This document shows, one piece after another, positions 9,549-18,344 of a stretch of 64,000 nt of DNA. Under the pieces are notes generated by a model, which was not told the DNA's origin, searched no databases, and worked only from the letters and a program-made list of their open reading frames with translations. The stretch spans positions 1 through 64,000 of the forward strand of contig JAVBSS010000031.1 of assembly GCA_031556525.1 (NCBI GenBank). The letters are read 5' to 3'. A program made the translations under genes and the position numbers. This DNA comes from JAVBSN01 sp031556525 (GTDB taxonomy: Bacteria; Bacillota; Clostridia; Lachnospirales; Lachnospiraceae). Each line of letters opens with the position of its first letter. The first letter of the stretch is position 1.

Positions 9549-9556
9549 TCCTTTTT
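9528..9556 (+). terminator. Terminator embedded in the end of the preceding gene
   Basis: AAGGACTATC / GATAGTCCTT stem followed by T5. The last seven codons and the stop of the preceding gene lie inside it. It is the third copy of the tuf-type terminator stem in the window. Confidence 0.85.
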
Positions 9557-9574
9557 ATGTTATAAGAAATATTA

Positions 9575-9603
9575 TTGACAAGCGTATATATCTATGATAT
9601 AAA
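9575..9603 (+). promoter_or_regulatory. Promoter of the GntR-ABC operon
   Basis: -35 TTGACA (9575-9580), 17-bp spacer, -10 TATAAA (9598-9603): a near-consensus housekeeping promoter, about 70 bp before the regulator start. Confidence 0.8.
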
Positions 9604-9650
9604 ATGTATATATTGTATATAATGTATATATCAAAACATATATGCATTAT
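9604..9650 (+). promoter_or_regulatory. Repeated TGTATATA operators
   Basis: Repeated TGTATATA/TATATACA-like motifs lie at and just after the expected transcription start. This fits autorepression by the YtrA-type GntR regulator encoded next, whose family binds AT-rich palindromes at its own promoter. The binding itself is inference. Confidence 0.55.
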
Positions 9651-9675
9651 TACATCATAACTCATGAGGTGAACT

Positions 9676-10050
9676 ATGGATATTATTATTACTAATTCAT
9701 CTGGCGAGCCTATATATCAACAGATATATGACCAGATTAAGATGCAGATTGTTGAAGGACAGCTTAGAGAAGGGGACGCCCTTCCATCAATGCGCAACCT
9801 TGCAATGCAACTAAGGCTAAGTGTAATTACAACGAAACGTGCCTATGAAGAATTAGAAAAAGATGGGTTTGTAGAATCCTATACAGGCAAGGGTAGTTTT
9901 GTAAAAGCACAAAACGAAGAACTTTTTAAAGAGGAAAATCTAAGACAGACAGAGGACTTACTTGCGAAGGCATGTGAGAGAGCTAGACAGAGCGGTATTG
10001 GTTTAGAAGAGCTAAAAGAAATTTTAGAGATATACTATGAAAAAGATTGA
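9676..10050 (+). CDS. GntR-family regulator, YtrA subfamily
   Basis: 124-residue repressor-type protein. The N-terminal winged helix is typical: EPIYQQIYDQIKMQIVEGQL, GDALPSMRNLA and SVITTKRAYEELEKDGFVES with TGKGSFV closing the wing. The C-terminal part is only a short helical segment, as in the YtrA group, which controls adjacent ABC transporter genes. It is first in the operon, 22 bp before the ATPase. ATG 9676 has GAGGTG upstream. Members often respond to cell-envelope-active peptides; whether this one does is inference from family and context. Confidence 0.93.
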   Translation: MDIIITNSSGEPIYQQIYDQIKMQIVEGQLREGDALPSMRNLAMQLRLSVITTKRAYEELEKDGFVESYTGKGSFVKAQNEELFKEENLRQTEDLLAKACERARQSGIGLEELKEILEIYYEKD

Positions 10051-10072
10051 TTCATAGCTAGGAGGGCGTGTT

Positions 10073-10951
10073 ATGGCGAATTATGAAAATGCCATTGAGA
10101 TTAAGGGATTAACGGTTAAGTATGATGGATTTACACTTGATAATATTTCATTTGATGTTCCTAAGGGAAGTATTATGGGATTTATCGGACAAAATGGTGC
10201 AGGTAAGACTACTACAATTAAGTCATTACTAAATATTATAAAGCCAGACAGTGGTGACATTAAAATGTTAGGCATGGATAATGTAAGTAATGAAGTGGCC
10301 ATTAAAGAGCAAATTGCAGCAGTTTTTGACGAACTACCATTTCATGATCAATTAAATGCTCATCAATTAGACATTATACTTAAGAATGTATATAAGGAAT
10401 GGGATAGTCAGGTTTATAAGAATTATCTTGATAGATTACAACTACCATCTAAGAGAAAGATTGGTGAATTGTCAAAGGGTATGAAGATGAAACTTCAGAT
10501 AGCAACAGCTCTTTCTCATAATGCAAAACTTTTAATTATGGATGAGGCGACTACAGGTCTTGATCCAGTTGTACGTAATGAAGTATTAGATATATTTATG
10601 GAGTATTTACAGGATGAAAATCATAGCATTTTAATGTCATCTCACATTACTACAGATTTAGAGAAGGTAGCTGATAGTGTAACATTTATTCATAGAGGGA
10701 ATCTGTTACTTACTGGTTATAAGGATGAGATATTAGAAAATCATGGTGTGATGAAATGTAGCAAATCTGATTATAGAAATATAGATCCAGAGGATGTTGT
10801 AAGTACAAGACTTAGTGATTTTGGTGCGGAAGTTATGATAAGTGATAAGGCTAGTATTGCAGACAAATATTCTGATATAGCAGTGGATAATACAACACTT
10901 GAAGATATTATGTTGTTCTATGTAAATAGAGATAAGAAGGAGTGGTCGTAA
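10073..10951 (+). CDS. ABC transporter ATPase (exporter type)
   Basis: 292-residue ATPase energising an ABC-2-type exporter. Walker A GQNGAGKTTT (about 39-48), signature LSKGMKMKLQIA, Walker B LLIMDEATTGLD and the switch histidine in SSH are intact. About 70 extra C-terminal residues follow, as in YtrB/bacitracin-type subunits. AGGAGGG lies upstream of the ATG. It sits between the YtrA-type regulator and two membrane proteins; its stop overlaps the next start by one base (TAATG). Role is probably defence against or export of a peptide or lipid-linked compound; the substrate cannot be read from sequence. Confidence 0.94.
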   Translation: MANYENAIEIKGLTVKYDGFTLDNISFDVPKGSIMGFIGQNGAGKTTTIKSLLNIIKPDSGDIKMLGMDNVSNEVAIKEQIAAVFDELPFHDQLNAHQLDIILKNVYKEWDSQVYKNYLDRLQLPSKRKIGELSKGMKMKLQIATALSHNAKLLIMDEATTGLDPVVRNEVLDIFMEYLQDENHSILMSSHITTDLEKVADSVTFIHRGNLLLTGYKDEILENHGVMKCSKSDYRNIDPEDVVSTRLSDFGAEVMISDKASIADKYSDIAVDNTTLEDIMLFYVNRDKKEWS

Positions 10952-11703
10952 TGAAGGGATTGATATATCGTGAACTTTATTTGGCACGAAAAGCATATAT
11001 AATTGGTTTTGCATCTTCCCTACTTTTTATTTTTCTTGGAGTGTTAATAAGAGTTAGTATGATATGTGGCAACCTAGCAGATTTAACTGGTGAGGCATTT
11101 GAAAATGTAGATGCGATTACATACTATGGATTTTCATACTTACCAATAGCATTGCTATTTATATCTTTTTCAGGAGATGGTGGTGTAACCATATCGGATT
11201 ATAAGAGTAAATGGTCGTTATTTTCATACACATTACCAGTAGGGATTAAAGGTCAAGCAGGGGTTAAATATATTATTAAGACTATGTTTATGCTAGGTTC
11301 GTTATTGTTAGGCTTTTTGAATATTGCGTTGTTTGCAGCATTAAGTCATAGAAGCATAGATATAAATAGCATCAAAATCTTGTTAATTGTTATGATGTTT
11401 ACAGCTTTAATAAGTTCGGCAGTTACCCCACTAACTATTAAATATAAATCATCAAATGCAGTACTTATTAGAATGGTTATTGCAGTAATTGCTGTATATT
11501 TTGCATTTGTATTGTGGCTTGCTAAGTGGCTTGGTCAATATATGGGAAAGATAGATGATAATACAATGATAGATATGCTTTTTGATATGCTTAAAAAATT
11601 AGCTGATAATGTATTCAAGTTATCACCTATTATAATTGTTGTTGCTATGGGTATTGGATATATTTGTAGTGTAAGACAACTTGAAAAACAAAAAATAGGA
11701 TAA
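10951..11703 (+). CDS. ABC-2-type transporter membrane protein
   Basis: 250-residue hydrophobic protein with about six membrane helices (first at about 12-35, last near 228-245). No motif identifies it beyond the ABC-2 permease pattern and its place directly after the ATPase. ATG 10951 is preferred over an in-frame GTG at 10942, because AAGGAG (10937-10942) has correct spacing only to the ATG. It is translationally coupled to the ATPase. It probably forms a heterodimer with the next gene product. Confidence 0.85.
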   Translation: MKGLIYRELYLARKAYIIGFASSLLFIFLGVLIRVSMICGNLADLTGEAFENVDAITYYGFSYLPIALLFISFSGDGGVTISDYKSKWSLFSYTLPVGIKGQAGVKYIIKTMFMLGSLLLGFLNIALFAALSHRSIDINSIKILLIVMMFTALISSAVTPLTIKYKSSNAVLIRMVIAVIAVYFAFVLWLAKWLGQYMGKIDDNTMIDMLFDMLKKLADNVFKLSPIIIVVAMGIGYICSVRQLEKQKIG

Positions 11704-11714
11704 GGAGGAGTAAA

Positions 11715-12467
11715 ATGTTTGGTTTATTTTATAGAGAGTTTATAATGCAACGTAGAAGCCTTATACTATTGGGCGGTGCATATTTGCTTATGATAATTAT
11801 TTTATTTCTTCCAAAAGGAACAGATTATATTAATACAATTAGTAATTCCTTTGATGTACCAGCAGATGCACTTATTATTATGTGGATTGCAATAATATTG
11901 ATAGTATCATTTATATTTATTGGATTATATCAGTCAACAATATTTGAAATAGATGAGAAGAGAAAATGGGCTGAATTTCTATGCTCTACACCATTAACAG
12001 GAAAAGGAATGGTAGCGGGAAAATACTACTTTACTTTGTTCGTATCATTTGTTCTTGTAAGCATGAATTGGGTTGTTACATACATTGCAAATATTGTATA
12101 TCAGCAGGAATTCTATTATACAGATATGTTAGTTATATTATTCTATGTTCAACTGATACTCAGAGCAATGGAGTATCCTTATATTGTTAGATACGGAACA
12201 AAAAATGGTGGTAACTATAAGGGAATATTTTTCTTAGTGATTGTTATGCTTGTTATTATATATGTTTTATTTGGAGATTTATCTTATTTTGGTTCTATTA
12301 ATACCATGATAGACACATTAGCAGATAGTATATTAGCTAAGGATAAGACAGAGGATATGATGACTCTTATGGCAGCATTGCCCTTTGTATCTATGGCAGC
12401 ATTTTATATATCTTACCGAATATCAGTGAAATTGTATGATAAGGGGGTAGAATGCTATGACAAATAA
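11715..12467 (+). CDS. ABC-2-type transporter membrane protein
   Basis: 250 residues, about six membrane segments, with the N-terminal FYREFIMQRRSLILLGGAYL typical of ABC-2 permeases. AAGGAGGAG precedes the ATG, which lies 11 bp after the previous gene. It resembles its neighbour in size and topology, so the two are taken as the paired membrane subunits of one exporter. Its 3' end overlaps the CPBP protease gene by 11 bp. Confidence 0.85.
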   Translation: MFGLFYREFIMQRRSLILLGGAYLLMIIILFLPKGTDYINTISNSFDVPADALIIMWIAIILIVSFIFIGLYQSTIFEIDEKRKWAEFLCSTPLTGKGMVAGKYYFTLFVSFVLVSMNWVVTYIANIVYQQEFYYTDMLVILFYVQLILRAMEYPYIVRYGTKNGGNYKGIFFLVIVMLVIIYVLFGDLSYFGSINTMIDTLADSILAKDKTEDMMTLMAALPFVSMAAFYISYRISVKLYDKGVECYDK

Positions 12468-13311
12468 AAAAGATACAATTAAGAGACTTGTAATATTCTA
12501 TGTATTAGCATTTGTATTAGCAAATGTGCCAGAGTTATTATATTATTTTATTAGCAAGGATACGGACTTTGGAGGATATACATATAGTATATTTGGATTA
12601 TCAGCAATGTTTGCCCCTGCAATTGCTAGTGTATTAACAAGGTTAATTACGAAGGAAGGCTTTAGTAATATGTTGATATGGGGACGACTAAAAGGTCATA
12701 TCAAATATTATATAATAGCTATAATATTTCCAATTGCATATTGGGCTATTGGTGAAGGCATAACTTCTATTATTTATGGAGGATTCTTGGAGTCAGATGC
12801 AATAGAATTAATGGGGGTAGGATACTTTGTAAAATATCTTATTTATCTAATTGGGTTTGCTATGGTTATGATACTAACGCCGTTTGGTGAAGAACTTGGA
12901 TGGCGAGGATATATGACTCCAAAATTAGAGGAGATATTTAATACACCGATTACATTGGTGCTAGGTGGATGTCTTTGGGGTATATGGCATATTGTTGATA
13001 TATTCTTTACAGCCCAATGTGAAATTTCGGTTAGATTTTGGGAATTAGTATTATCTAAATGTATTGTATGTATGGGACTTGGAGCAGTACTTACATGGCT
13101 TACGAAAAAAACAAAATCAGTAATTGCAGCATCTATTGCACATTCGGTATTTAATAATACAGCAGGAATAATAATTATATTCTTTACTAGCGAAGCTATT
13201 ATAAAAGAACAAGGGAAAACAGTTGAACAAATGGTGCCGGTACTAATTCCACTTATATGTGTAGTGGTAGTAGGTATACTAATTAGTAGGGATAAGAAGA
13301 AAGAATTATAA
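12457..13311 (+). CDS. CPBP-family intramembrane metalloprotease
   Basis: 284-residue, multi-helix membrane protein with the three CPBP (ABI/Rce1) motifs: GEELGWRGYMTP (EExxxR type), LWGIWHIVDIFF (second histidine) and AASIAHSVFNNT (HxxxN). The family includes eukaryotic CAAX prenyl proteases and bacterial proteins linked to bacteriocin self-immunity. It overlaps the preceding permease gene and so belongs to the GntR-ABC operon, which supports an envelope-stress or peptide-immunity role for the whole operon. The catalytic residues appear intact. Confidence 0.92.
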   Translation: MTNKKDTIKRLVIFYVLAFVLANVPELLYYFISKDTDFGGYTYSIFGLSAMFAPAIASVLTRLITKEGFSNMLIWGRLKGHIKYYIIAIIFPIAYWAIGEGITSIIYGGFLESDAIELMGVGYFVKYLIYLIGFAMVMILTPFGEELGWRGYMTPKLEEIFNTPITLVLGGCLWGIWHIVDIFFTAQCEISVRFWELVLSKCIVCMGLGAVLTWLTKKTKSVIAASIAHSVFNNTAGIIIIFFTSEAIIKEQGKTVEQMVPVLIPLICVVVVGILISRDKKKEL

Positions 13312-13325
13312 AAAGGGGAATCTAA

Positions 13326-14081
13326 ATGGGGTTTATAAATTTAAAAAGAAATAAAAATACATGCGTATACTTTCGTTCTGAAGAGGATATGGAGAAAATT
13401 GATGTACATGAGGCAGATAGTGCTTATAAAGAGATGTCACAAACCATACTTGCAGAGGAATTGAAAAAAGTAGGATTTATCAAATATAAAAGCACAAGCT
13501 TTGTACGTGTATCATCAATTAATAATCTGGAAATTATTAATCTTCAAAAGGAAAGTCACGGTTCAAGAACATTTACTGTTAATATAGCTATTATGCCTTT
13601 ATATGTTTATAGTGAGTATCTTATTTTTACGTTTGGAAGTCGTCTTAGTTATTTTATAGAAAGTAAAATAGATTGTTGGTGGGATTTTCAAAATAGAGAT
13701 ATTGCTGAGAAAAGTTTTAGCGAGGTAACAGGATTTATTATGGAAAAAGTTATACCATGGTTTGATTCTTTTGATAGTTTTGATAAAATGCTAGCATTTG
13801 TATTGAAAGAGAGTTATTGTAATTATCATAGTTCAAGGAGGCGTTATGAGTATGCTTGCTTTGTAGCAATGGCAATGGGGGATTTTGAAAAATTAACTAA
13901 ATATTATAATAAATTAAAAAAAGAATGTGTTAAAGAACCTAATTCATCTGATGATGAGATTGTGAATACTATTTCAGAAGTAATCTTAATGGATGAAAAT
14001 AGTATGGCAAGCTATATTGAAGAACAGATAAGTAATACGGCACAGGCATTGAAATTACCTAAAAAAATATTTGTAATATAA
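13326..14081 (+). CDS. DUF4304-like protein
   Basis: 251-residue soluble protein. Residues 33-150 resemble the DUF4304 pattern: a helix EMSQTILAEELKKVGFIKYK followed by a strand with FVRV and NLQKESHGSRTFTVNIAI. This domain is of unknown function and is often seen in immunity-type settings. It lies 14 bp after the CPBP gene with AAGGGGA before its ATG, so it is probably the last gene of the operon. No membrane segment or signal peptide is visible. The assignment is by eye. Confidence 0.6.
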   Translation: MGFINLKRNKNTCVYFRSEEDMEKIDVHEADSAYKEMSQTILAEELKKVGFIKYKSTSFVRVSSINNLEIINLQKESHGSRTFTVNIAIMPLYVYSEYLIFTFGSRLSYFIESKIDCWWDFQNRDIAEKSFSEVTGFIMEKVIPWFDSFDSFDKMLAFVLKESYCNYHSSRRRYEYACFVAMAMGDFEKLTKYYNKLKKECVKEPNSSDDEIVNTISEVILMDENSMASYIEEQISNTAQALKLPKKIFVI

Positions 14082-14083
14082 GA

Positions 14084-14116
14084 AAAGGCGTTGAAGATTA
14101 TTTCTTCAACGCCTTT
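14084..14116. terminator. Convergent terminator hairpin
   Basis: Perfect 14-bp stem AAAGGCGTTGAAGA / TCTTCAACGCCTTT between the + strand operon and the minus-strand AraC gene; its right arm includes the end of the AraC gene. Short T tracts on both sides suit bidirectional use. Confidence 0.8.
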
Positions 14117-14991
14117 CGGTATTCTAGGGGAGTAGAGCCTAATTTTTCTTTAAAGGTTTTTATAAAGTAACTACTACTTTGAAAACCACATTCCATACCG
14201 ATTTTAACTGAATTATAATCAGTTGTTTCTAGTAGTTCACATGCTTTTTGAATTCGATACTGCTTCAAATATTGTGTTGGAGTAGTCTTAATCATATTGT
14301 GAAAACAACGAAGAACTTCACTATTGCTAATAAAGGCTTCGGTAGCTAATGAAGAGATTGTTACATCTTCTGAAAAATGTTCGTGAATATATTGAAGCAT
14401 TATCTTAATTCGTTTTGCGTTTTTAAGATTTTGTGTACTAGGTTTTAATTGTGATAGAGCATAGTTAGAATGAATTAATAGAATTGCTTCAGATAATTCA
14501 TTTCTAGCAAGAATTTCATAACCGCTATTGCCTTGGTATATCTTATTCCATATGGATTGCACTTGAAGTAGAAGTTCATTATGCCATGGCTCTTTGTGGT
14601 CTAAGATTATATGTGATAATCCTTTGCTTTTAATTAGTGGCTCTACATAGTTCTGCCAATATACACTATCAATACTTCCGCCAACCAATCTTGGATGAAA
14701 GACAATGGACATTAGATTACCTTCTGAATCAGGTGATGAGTGAACTTCGTGAAGTATATTAGCATTTATAAAAGCACCTTCATTTTCTTTGATCAAATAT
14801 TCTACATTATTAATAGAGACAATGGCAGAACCAGATGTAACATAGATAAGTTCTAATTCTTCGTGCCAGTGCCATGCAACAGAATACTTTACATCTAAAT
14901 CATAGATTGCAATTGGAAATGAAAGTGTGCCATGCTTTTTAATCTCTTCCCCAGCAGGGGTTGTTGTTACAGAACAAGTTGATATAGACAT
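14098..14991 (-). CDS. AraC-family regulator with cupin sensor
   Basis: 297-residue transcription regulator. The N-terminal cupin-like sensor (about 15-130) includes VAWHWHEELELIYVTSGSAI and HEVHSSPD; the C-terminal AraC DNA-binding domain (about 195-297) has two helix-turn-helix units ending in GFQSSSYFIKTFKEKLGSTP and LEYRK. AGGAGG lies 4 nt before the start. It diverges from the MFS transporter across 128 bp, so it most likely controls that transporter in response to a small ligand, perhaps a sugar. The ligand is not evident. Confidence 0.93.
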   Translation of the reverse strand: MSISTCSVTTTPAGEEIKKHGTLSFPIAIYDLDVKYSVAWHWHEELELIYVTSGSAIVSINNVEYLIKENEGAFINANILHEVHSSPDSEGNLMSIVFHPRLVGGSIDSVYWQNYVEPLIKSKGLSHIILDHKEPWHNELLLQVQSIWNKIYQGNSGYEILARNELSEAILLIHSNYALSQLKPSTQNLKNAKRIKIMLQYIHEHFSEDVTISSLATEAFISNSEVLRCFHNMIKTTPTQYLKQYRIQKACELLETTDYNSVKIGMECGFQSSSYFIKTFKEKLGSTPLEYRKALKK

Positions 14992-15119
14992 AAATCCTCC
15001 TAAATGATTATTTTATTATATAAAATTGAAAGAATTATTATATTAAATAAAAAATAATGGTGATATTATTATATAAATGAGTTTAGTATATTATATACAG
15101 AAACACGGAGGAATTCAAT

Positions 15120-16286
15120 ATGATTAATTTATTGTTAGCAATTATATATCTTGCATTTATAAGCCTAGGTTTGCCAGATGCGTTATTAGGTTCGGCATGG
15201 CCAACTATGTATTCGGAATTTGGAGTACCTATATCCTATGCAGGAATTATATCTATGATAATAGCACTTGGTACTATTGTATCAAGTTTACAAAGTGATA
15301 GGCTTACAAAAAAGTTTGGAACAGGGAAGGTAACGGCAGTAAGTGTTGCAATGACAGCATTAGCAATATGGGGATTTTCAACATCACATTCTTTCTTAAT
15401 GCTTTGTGTATGGGCGATTCCATATGGACTAGGAGCAGGAAGTGTAGATGCCTCATTAAATAATTATGTAGCTATCCATTATGAAAGTAGACACATGAGT
15501 TGGTTACATTGCATGTGGGGTATAGGAGCAACTATAGGCCCTTATATTATAGGATATACACTTACAGGTGGAAGTGGATGGAATGCAGGATATAAATATA
15601 TAGCAATAATACAGGTTGTTCTTACAGCAATTCTTATATTTAGCCTTCCACTATGGAAAGATAAAAACAAGAAAACGGATAGCGTTAGTACCGAGGAGCA
15701 AAAGGCACTTTCATTGAAAGAGATTATTGGAATTACTGGTGCTAAAGAAGTTATGATTTGCTTTTTCTGTTATTGTGCGCTAGAGCAGACAGCGGGATTA
15801 TGGGCAAGTAGTTATTTAACTTTATATAAGGGAGTTTCAGCTGAGACTGCTGCTAGTTTTGCAAGTATGTTCTTTATTGGTATTACAGTTGGGCGTGCTG
15901 TAAGTGGATTTGTCACTATGAAATTAAATGATACGCAAATGATTCGATTAGGAGAGAGCCTAATTGCTATTGGTATAGTAATTATGTTGTTACCAGCAGG
16001 AAATGTATTATCTTTAATAGGTTTGATTATGATAGGGCTTGGATGTGCGCCAATTTATCCGTGTATCATTCACTCGACACCAGCACATTTTGGTGAAGGT
16101 AATTCACAAGCAATTATTGGTGTTCAGATGGCAAGTGCATATGTAGGAACATGTTTGATGCCACCACTATTTGGTCTTATGGCAAGTCATATAACAGTTG
16201 CATTATTACCAGTGTATTTGTTGATAATACTAATATTAATGATAGTTATGCATGAACTTTTGACACGGAAAACAGTAGCTGTATAG
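15120..16286 (+). CDS. MFS transporter
   Basis: 388 residues with about twelve membrane helices and a charged central loop (LWKDKNKKTDSVSTEEQKAL). The motif SDRLTKKFGTGKV between helices 2 and 3 fits the MFS signature. It resembles the FucP/YbjJ-like group of small-molecule permeases, though the substrate is not determined. GGAGG precedes the ATG by 8 nt. The divergent AraC-type gene suggests inducible expression. No enzyme gene for a sugar pathway is beside it. Confidence 0.88.
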   Translation: MINLLLAIIYLAFISLGLPDALLGSAWPTMYSEFGVPISYAGIISMIIALGTIVSSLQSDRLTKKFGTGKVTAVSVAMTALAIWGFSTSHSFLMLCVWAIPYGLGAGSVDASLNNYVAIHYESRHMSWLHCMWGIGATIGPYIIGYTLTGGSGWNAGYKYIAIIQVVLTAILIFSLPLWKDKNKKTDSVSTEEQKALSLKEIIGITGAKEVMICFFCYCALEQTAGLWASSYLTLYKGVSAETAASFASMFFIGITVGRAVSGFVTMKLNDTQMIRLGESLIAIGIVIMLLPAGNVLSLIGLIMIGLGCAPIYPCIIHSTPAHFGEGNSQAIIGVQMASAYVGTCLMPPLFGLMASHITVALLPVYLLIILILMIVMHELLTRKTVAV

Positions 16287-16336
16287 TTATAGAAATATTA
16301 TTTTATATTGAGTAACGAGAAGAGAGGATGATGAAA

Positions 16337-17164
16337 ATGTTTGCAGATTATCACATTCATACAGAGTTTAGCGATGATTCCATTTACCCTATGGAAGAAG
16401 TAATAAAAGATGCTATTGATTTGAAACTAGATGAAATATGTTTTACTGATCATGTAGATTACGGAATAAAAAGGGATTGGGATTCTGGTAGTGGAATACC
16501 GTATCGTAGTGGGAAATTATTAGCAAATGTAGATTATCCACTGTATGCAGCTTCAATTCAAGAATATAAGGGTATTTACAGTGATAAGATTTCTATTAAA
16601 ATGGGCATGGAATTCGGGATGCAATCACATACTATTTCTGAATATGAGATATTGTTTGATAAATACGATTTTGATTTTATTATATTGTCAGTGCATCAGA
16701 TAGAAAATAAAGAGTTTTGGTCACAGGAGTTTCAAAGAGGAAAACCTCAGCATGAATATAACGAAAGATATTATATGGAGCTATTGGAACTGGTTAAAAG
16801 ATACAAAGATTATAGCGTGTTGGGACATCTTGATTTGATTGCTCGTTATGATATATTTGACTGCTATCCTTTTGAAAAGATAGAGCCTATTGTAAGAGAA
16901 ATCTTGAAAATAGTAATTGCTGATGGAAAGGGAATAGAAGTTAATACATCTAGTCATCGTTATGGAGTGGAGGACTTGACCCCATCGAGAGATATATTAA
17001 AACTTTATAAGGAACTAGGTGGAAGAATTATTACAATTGGTAGTGATAGCCATGAGAAAGAACATTTAGGGGCATATATTAAAGATACACAAAAAGAATT
17101 GCTGGAACTGGGATTTAAAGAGTATTGTACATTTAATAAAATGAAAGCTATTTATCATAGCTTA
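16337..17164 (+). CDS. PHP-family phosphatase, histidinol-phosphatase (HisJ) type
   Basis: About 275 residues with the PHP metal-binding motifs in order: DYHIHTEFSDDS, CFTDHVDYG, GMEFGMQ, ILSVHQ, LGHLDLIARY, EVNTS and GSDSHEKEHLG. The arrangement fits the HisJ type, which removes phosphate from L-histidinol phosphate in histidine synthesis; no other his gene is nearby, so another phosphoester cannot be excluded. Three ATGs lie close together; AGAGAGG (16321-16327) has good spacing only to the third, at 16337, so MFADYHIH is taken as the start. The stop codon TAG ends at about 17167. A terminator follows at 17182. Confidence 0.88.
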
Positions 17165-17181
17165 TAGAATATGAATACAGG

Positions 17182-17212
17182 GGAGTGAATTGTAATGATT
17201 CATTCCTTTTTT
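17182..17212 (+). terminator. Terminator after the PHP phosphatase
   Basis: GGAGTGAAT / ATTCATTCC stem (one G-U pair), 7-nt loop, then T6. Confidence 0.85.
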
Positions 17213-17329
17213 ATTACAAAAACCTTAATTCTCAGAAAATGAATAGTTATGAAAATATGGTTGTGTTACTATGTATCTAGACAGATTTTTGCATAAGTAG
17301 GTGTTGTATAGAGGCATAGGGAGGTATGA

Positions 17330-18322
17330 ATGAATAAGCTATTACACAATATTGTTAAGTATAAAAAGACGGTGTTTATAGTATCATTAGTGGGATTAAT
17401 TACTATTTTGGTGGCAATTGGATTATTTATTAATCCTATGTCGAAAGATTTAGATACAGATAACACTGTTAATGATACAGAAGAAATTTTAACAGAAACT
17501 GTTATAGAGGTTAAAAAACCTGAGATTAACTTATCAGCTACAGTTGGTGCTGATGGAGCAAAGTTGTATTATGTTGATGAAAATCAAATTATATTTGCTG
17601 GGTATTTCGGATTATTCGTATATTCCAAAGAAAGCCAAAGTATTGTAAGAGAAATAGATTTGGAAGGTATAGGTTGTGATTCTACACAGGGAGATAATTA
17701 TTGTGAGATATTTGTTTCGGAGGATGGAACAAAGGTGTATTTACATCCTATGAGTATGGAAGAAATGTATATATATAATGTTGCTGATAATACGCTATCA
17801 AAAGAGATAGCTAATTTAAACAATGTGAAATTATATAGTGGTATTGATGAGGGCGGATTTAGTGGGAGTTATCAAGTGGATGGAGAAACAAAGTATTGTG
17901 CAATTAGTCAATATGGTTCACTTCCTCAAGGCGGAACAATAGGAAGTATTGGATGGATAGAAGATAATTTGTTTCATAAATTTTTCACTCCAGAAGGATA
18001 TCAAGACGCAGTATATTTTGATGTGGAAGATATACATGACTTAACTAAAATAGAAATGTACATTGATGGAGAAATGCGTTCTATAGAAGATGGAGAAACA
18101 CTTAACTGGATAGAAAGCAAGTTTACACAGGCTGAGGAGATAAAAGGCGGATCTGGTTGTCCTTTTTATGACCCAATGTATCTGACACGTTCAGATGGAG
18201 TAATGGGAATAATATATCCAGCAACAGATAGTTGTGCCGTATTTCAAACGGTTAATGGATACTATGACTATAGTGAAGGTGATAATTCTGAATTTTTGGA
18301 ATTGTTTGGATATAGTCAATAA
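17330..18322 (+). CDS. Membrane-anchored protein with propeller-like outer domain
   Basis: 330 residues: one membrane segment at about 15-37 and a large extracytoplasmic part. Recurrent blade-like segments (DENQIIFAGYFGLFVYSKES, SEDGTKVYLHPMSMEEMYIY, ADNTLSKEI) look like a beta-propeller. A conserved catalytic motif is not seen. Four cysteines in the outer domain could form disulfides. GGGAGG precedes the ATG at 17330. It lies 22 bp before the VanZ-like gene, so the two may be co-transcribed. I do not recognise a named family. Confidence 0.7.
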   Translation: MNKLLHNIVKYKKTVFIVSLVGLITILVAIGLFINPMSKDLDTDNTVNDTEEILTETVIEVKKPEINLSATVGADGAKLYYVDENQIIFAGYFGLFVYSKESQSIVREIDLEGIGCDSTQGDNYCEIFVSEDGTKVYLHPMSMEEMYIYNVADNTLSKEIANLNNVKLYSGIDEGGFSGSYQVDGETKYCAISQYGSLPQGGTIGSIGWIEDNLFHKFFTPEGYQDAVYFDVEDIHDLTKIEMYIDGEMRSIEDGETLNWIESKFTQAEEIKGGSGCPFYDPMYLTRSDGVMGIIYPATDSCAVFQTVNGYYDYSEGDNSEFLELFGYSQ

Positions 18323-18344
18323 ATAGAGAATTAGGAGCAAGCAT

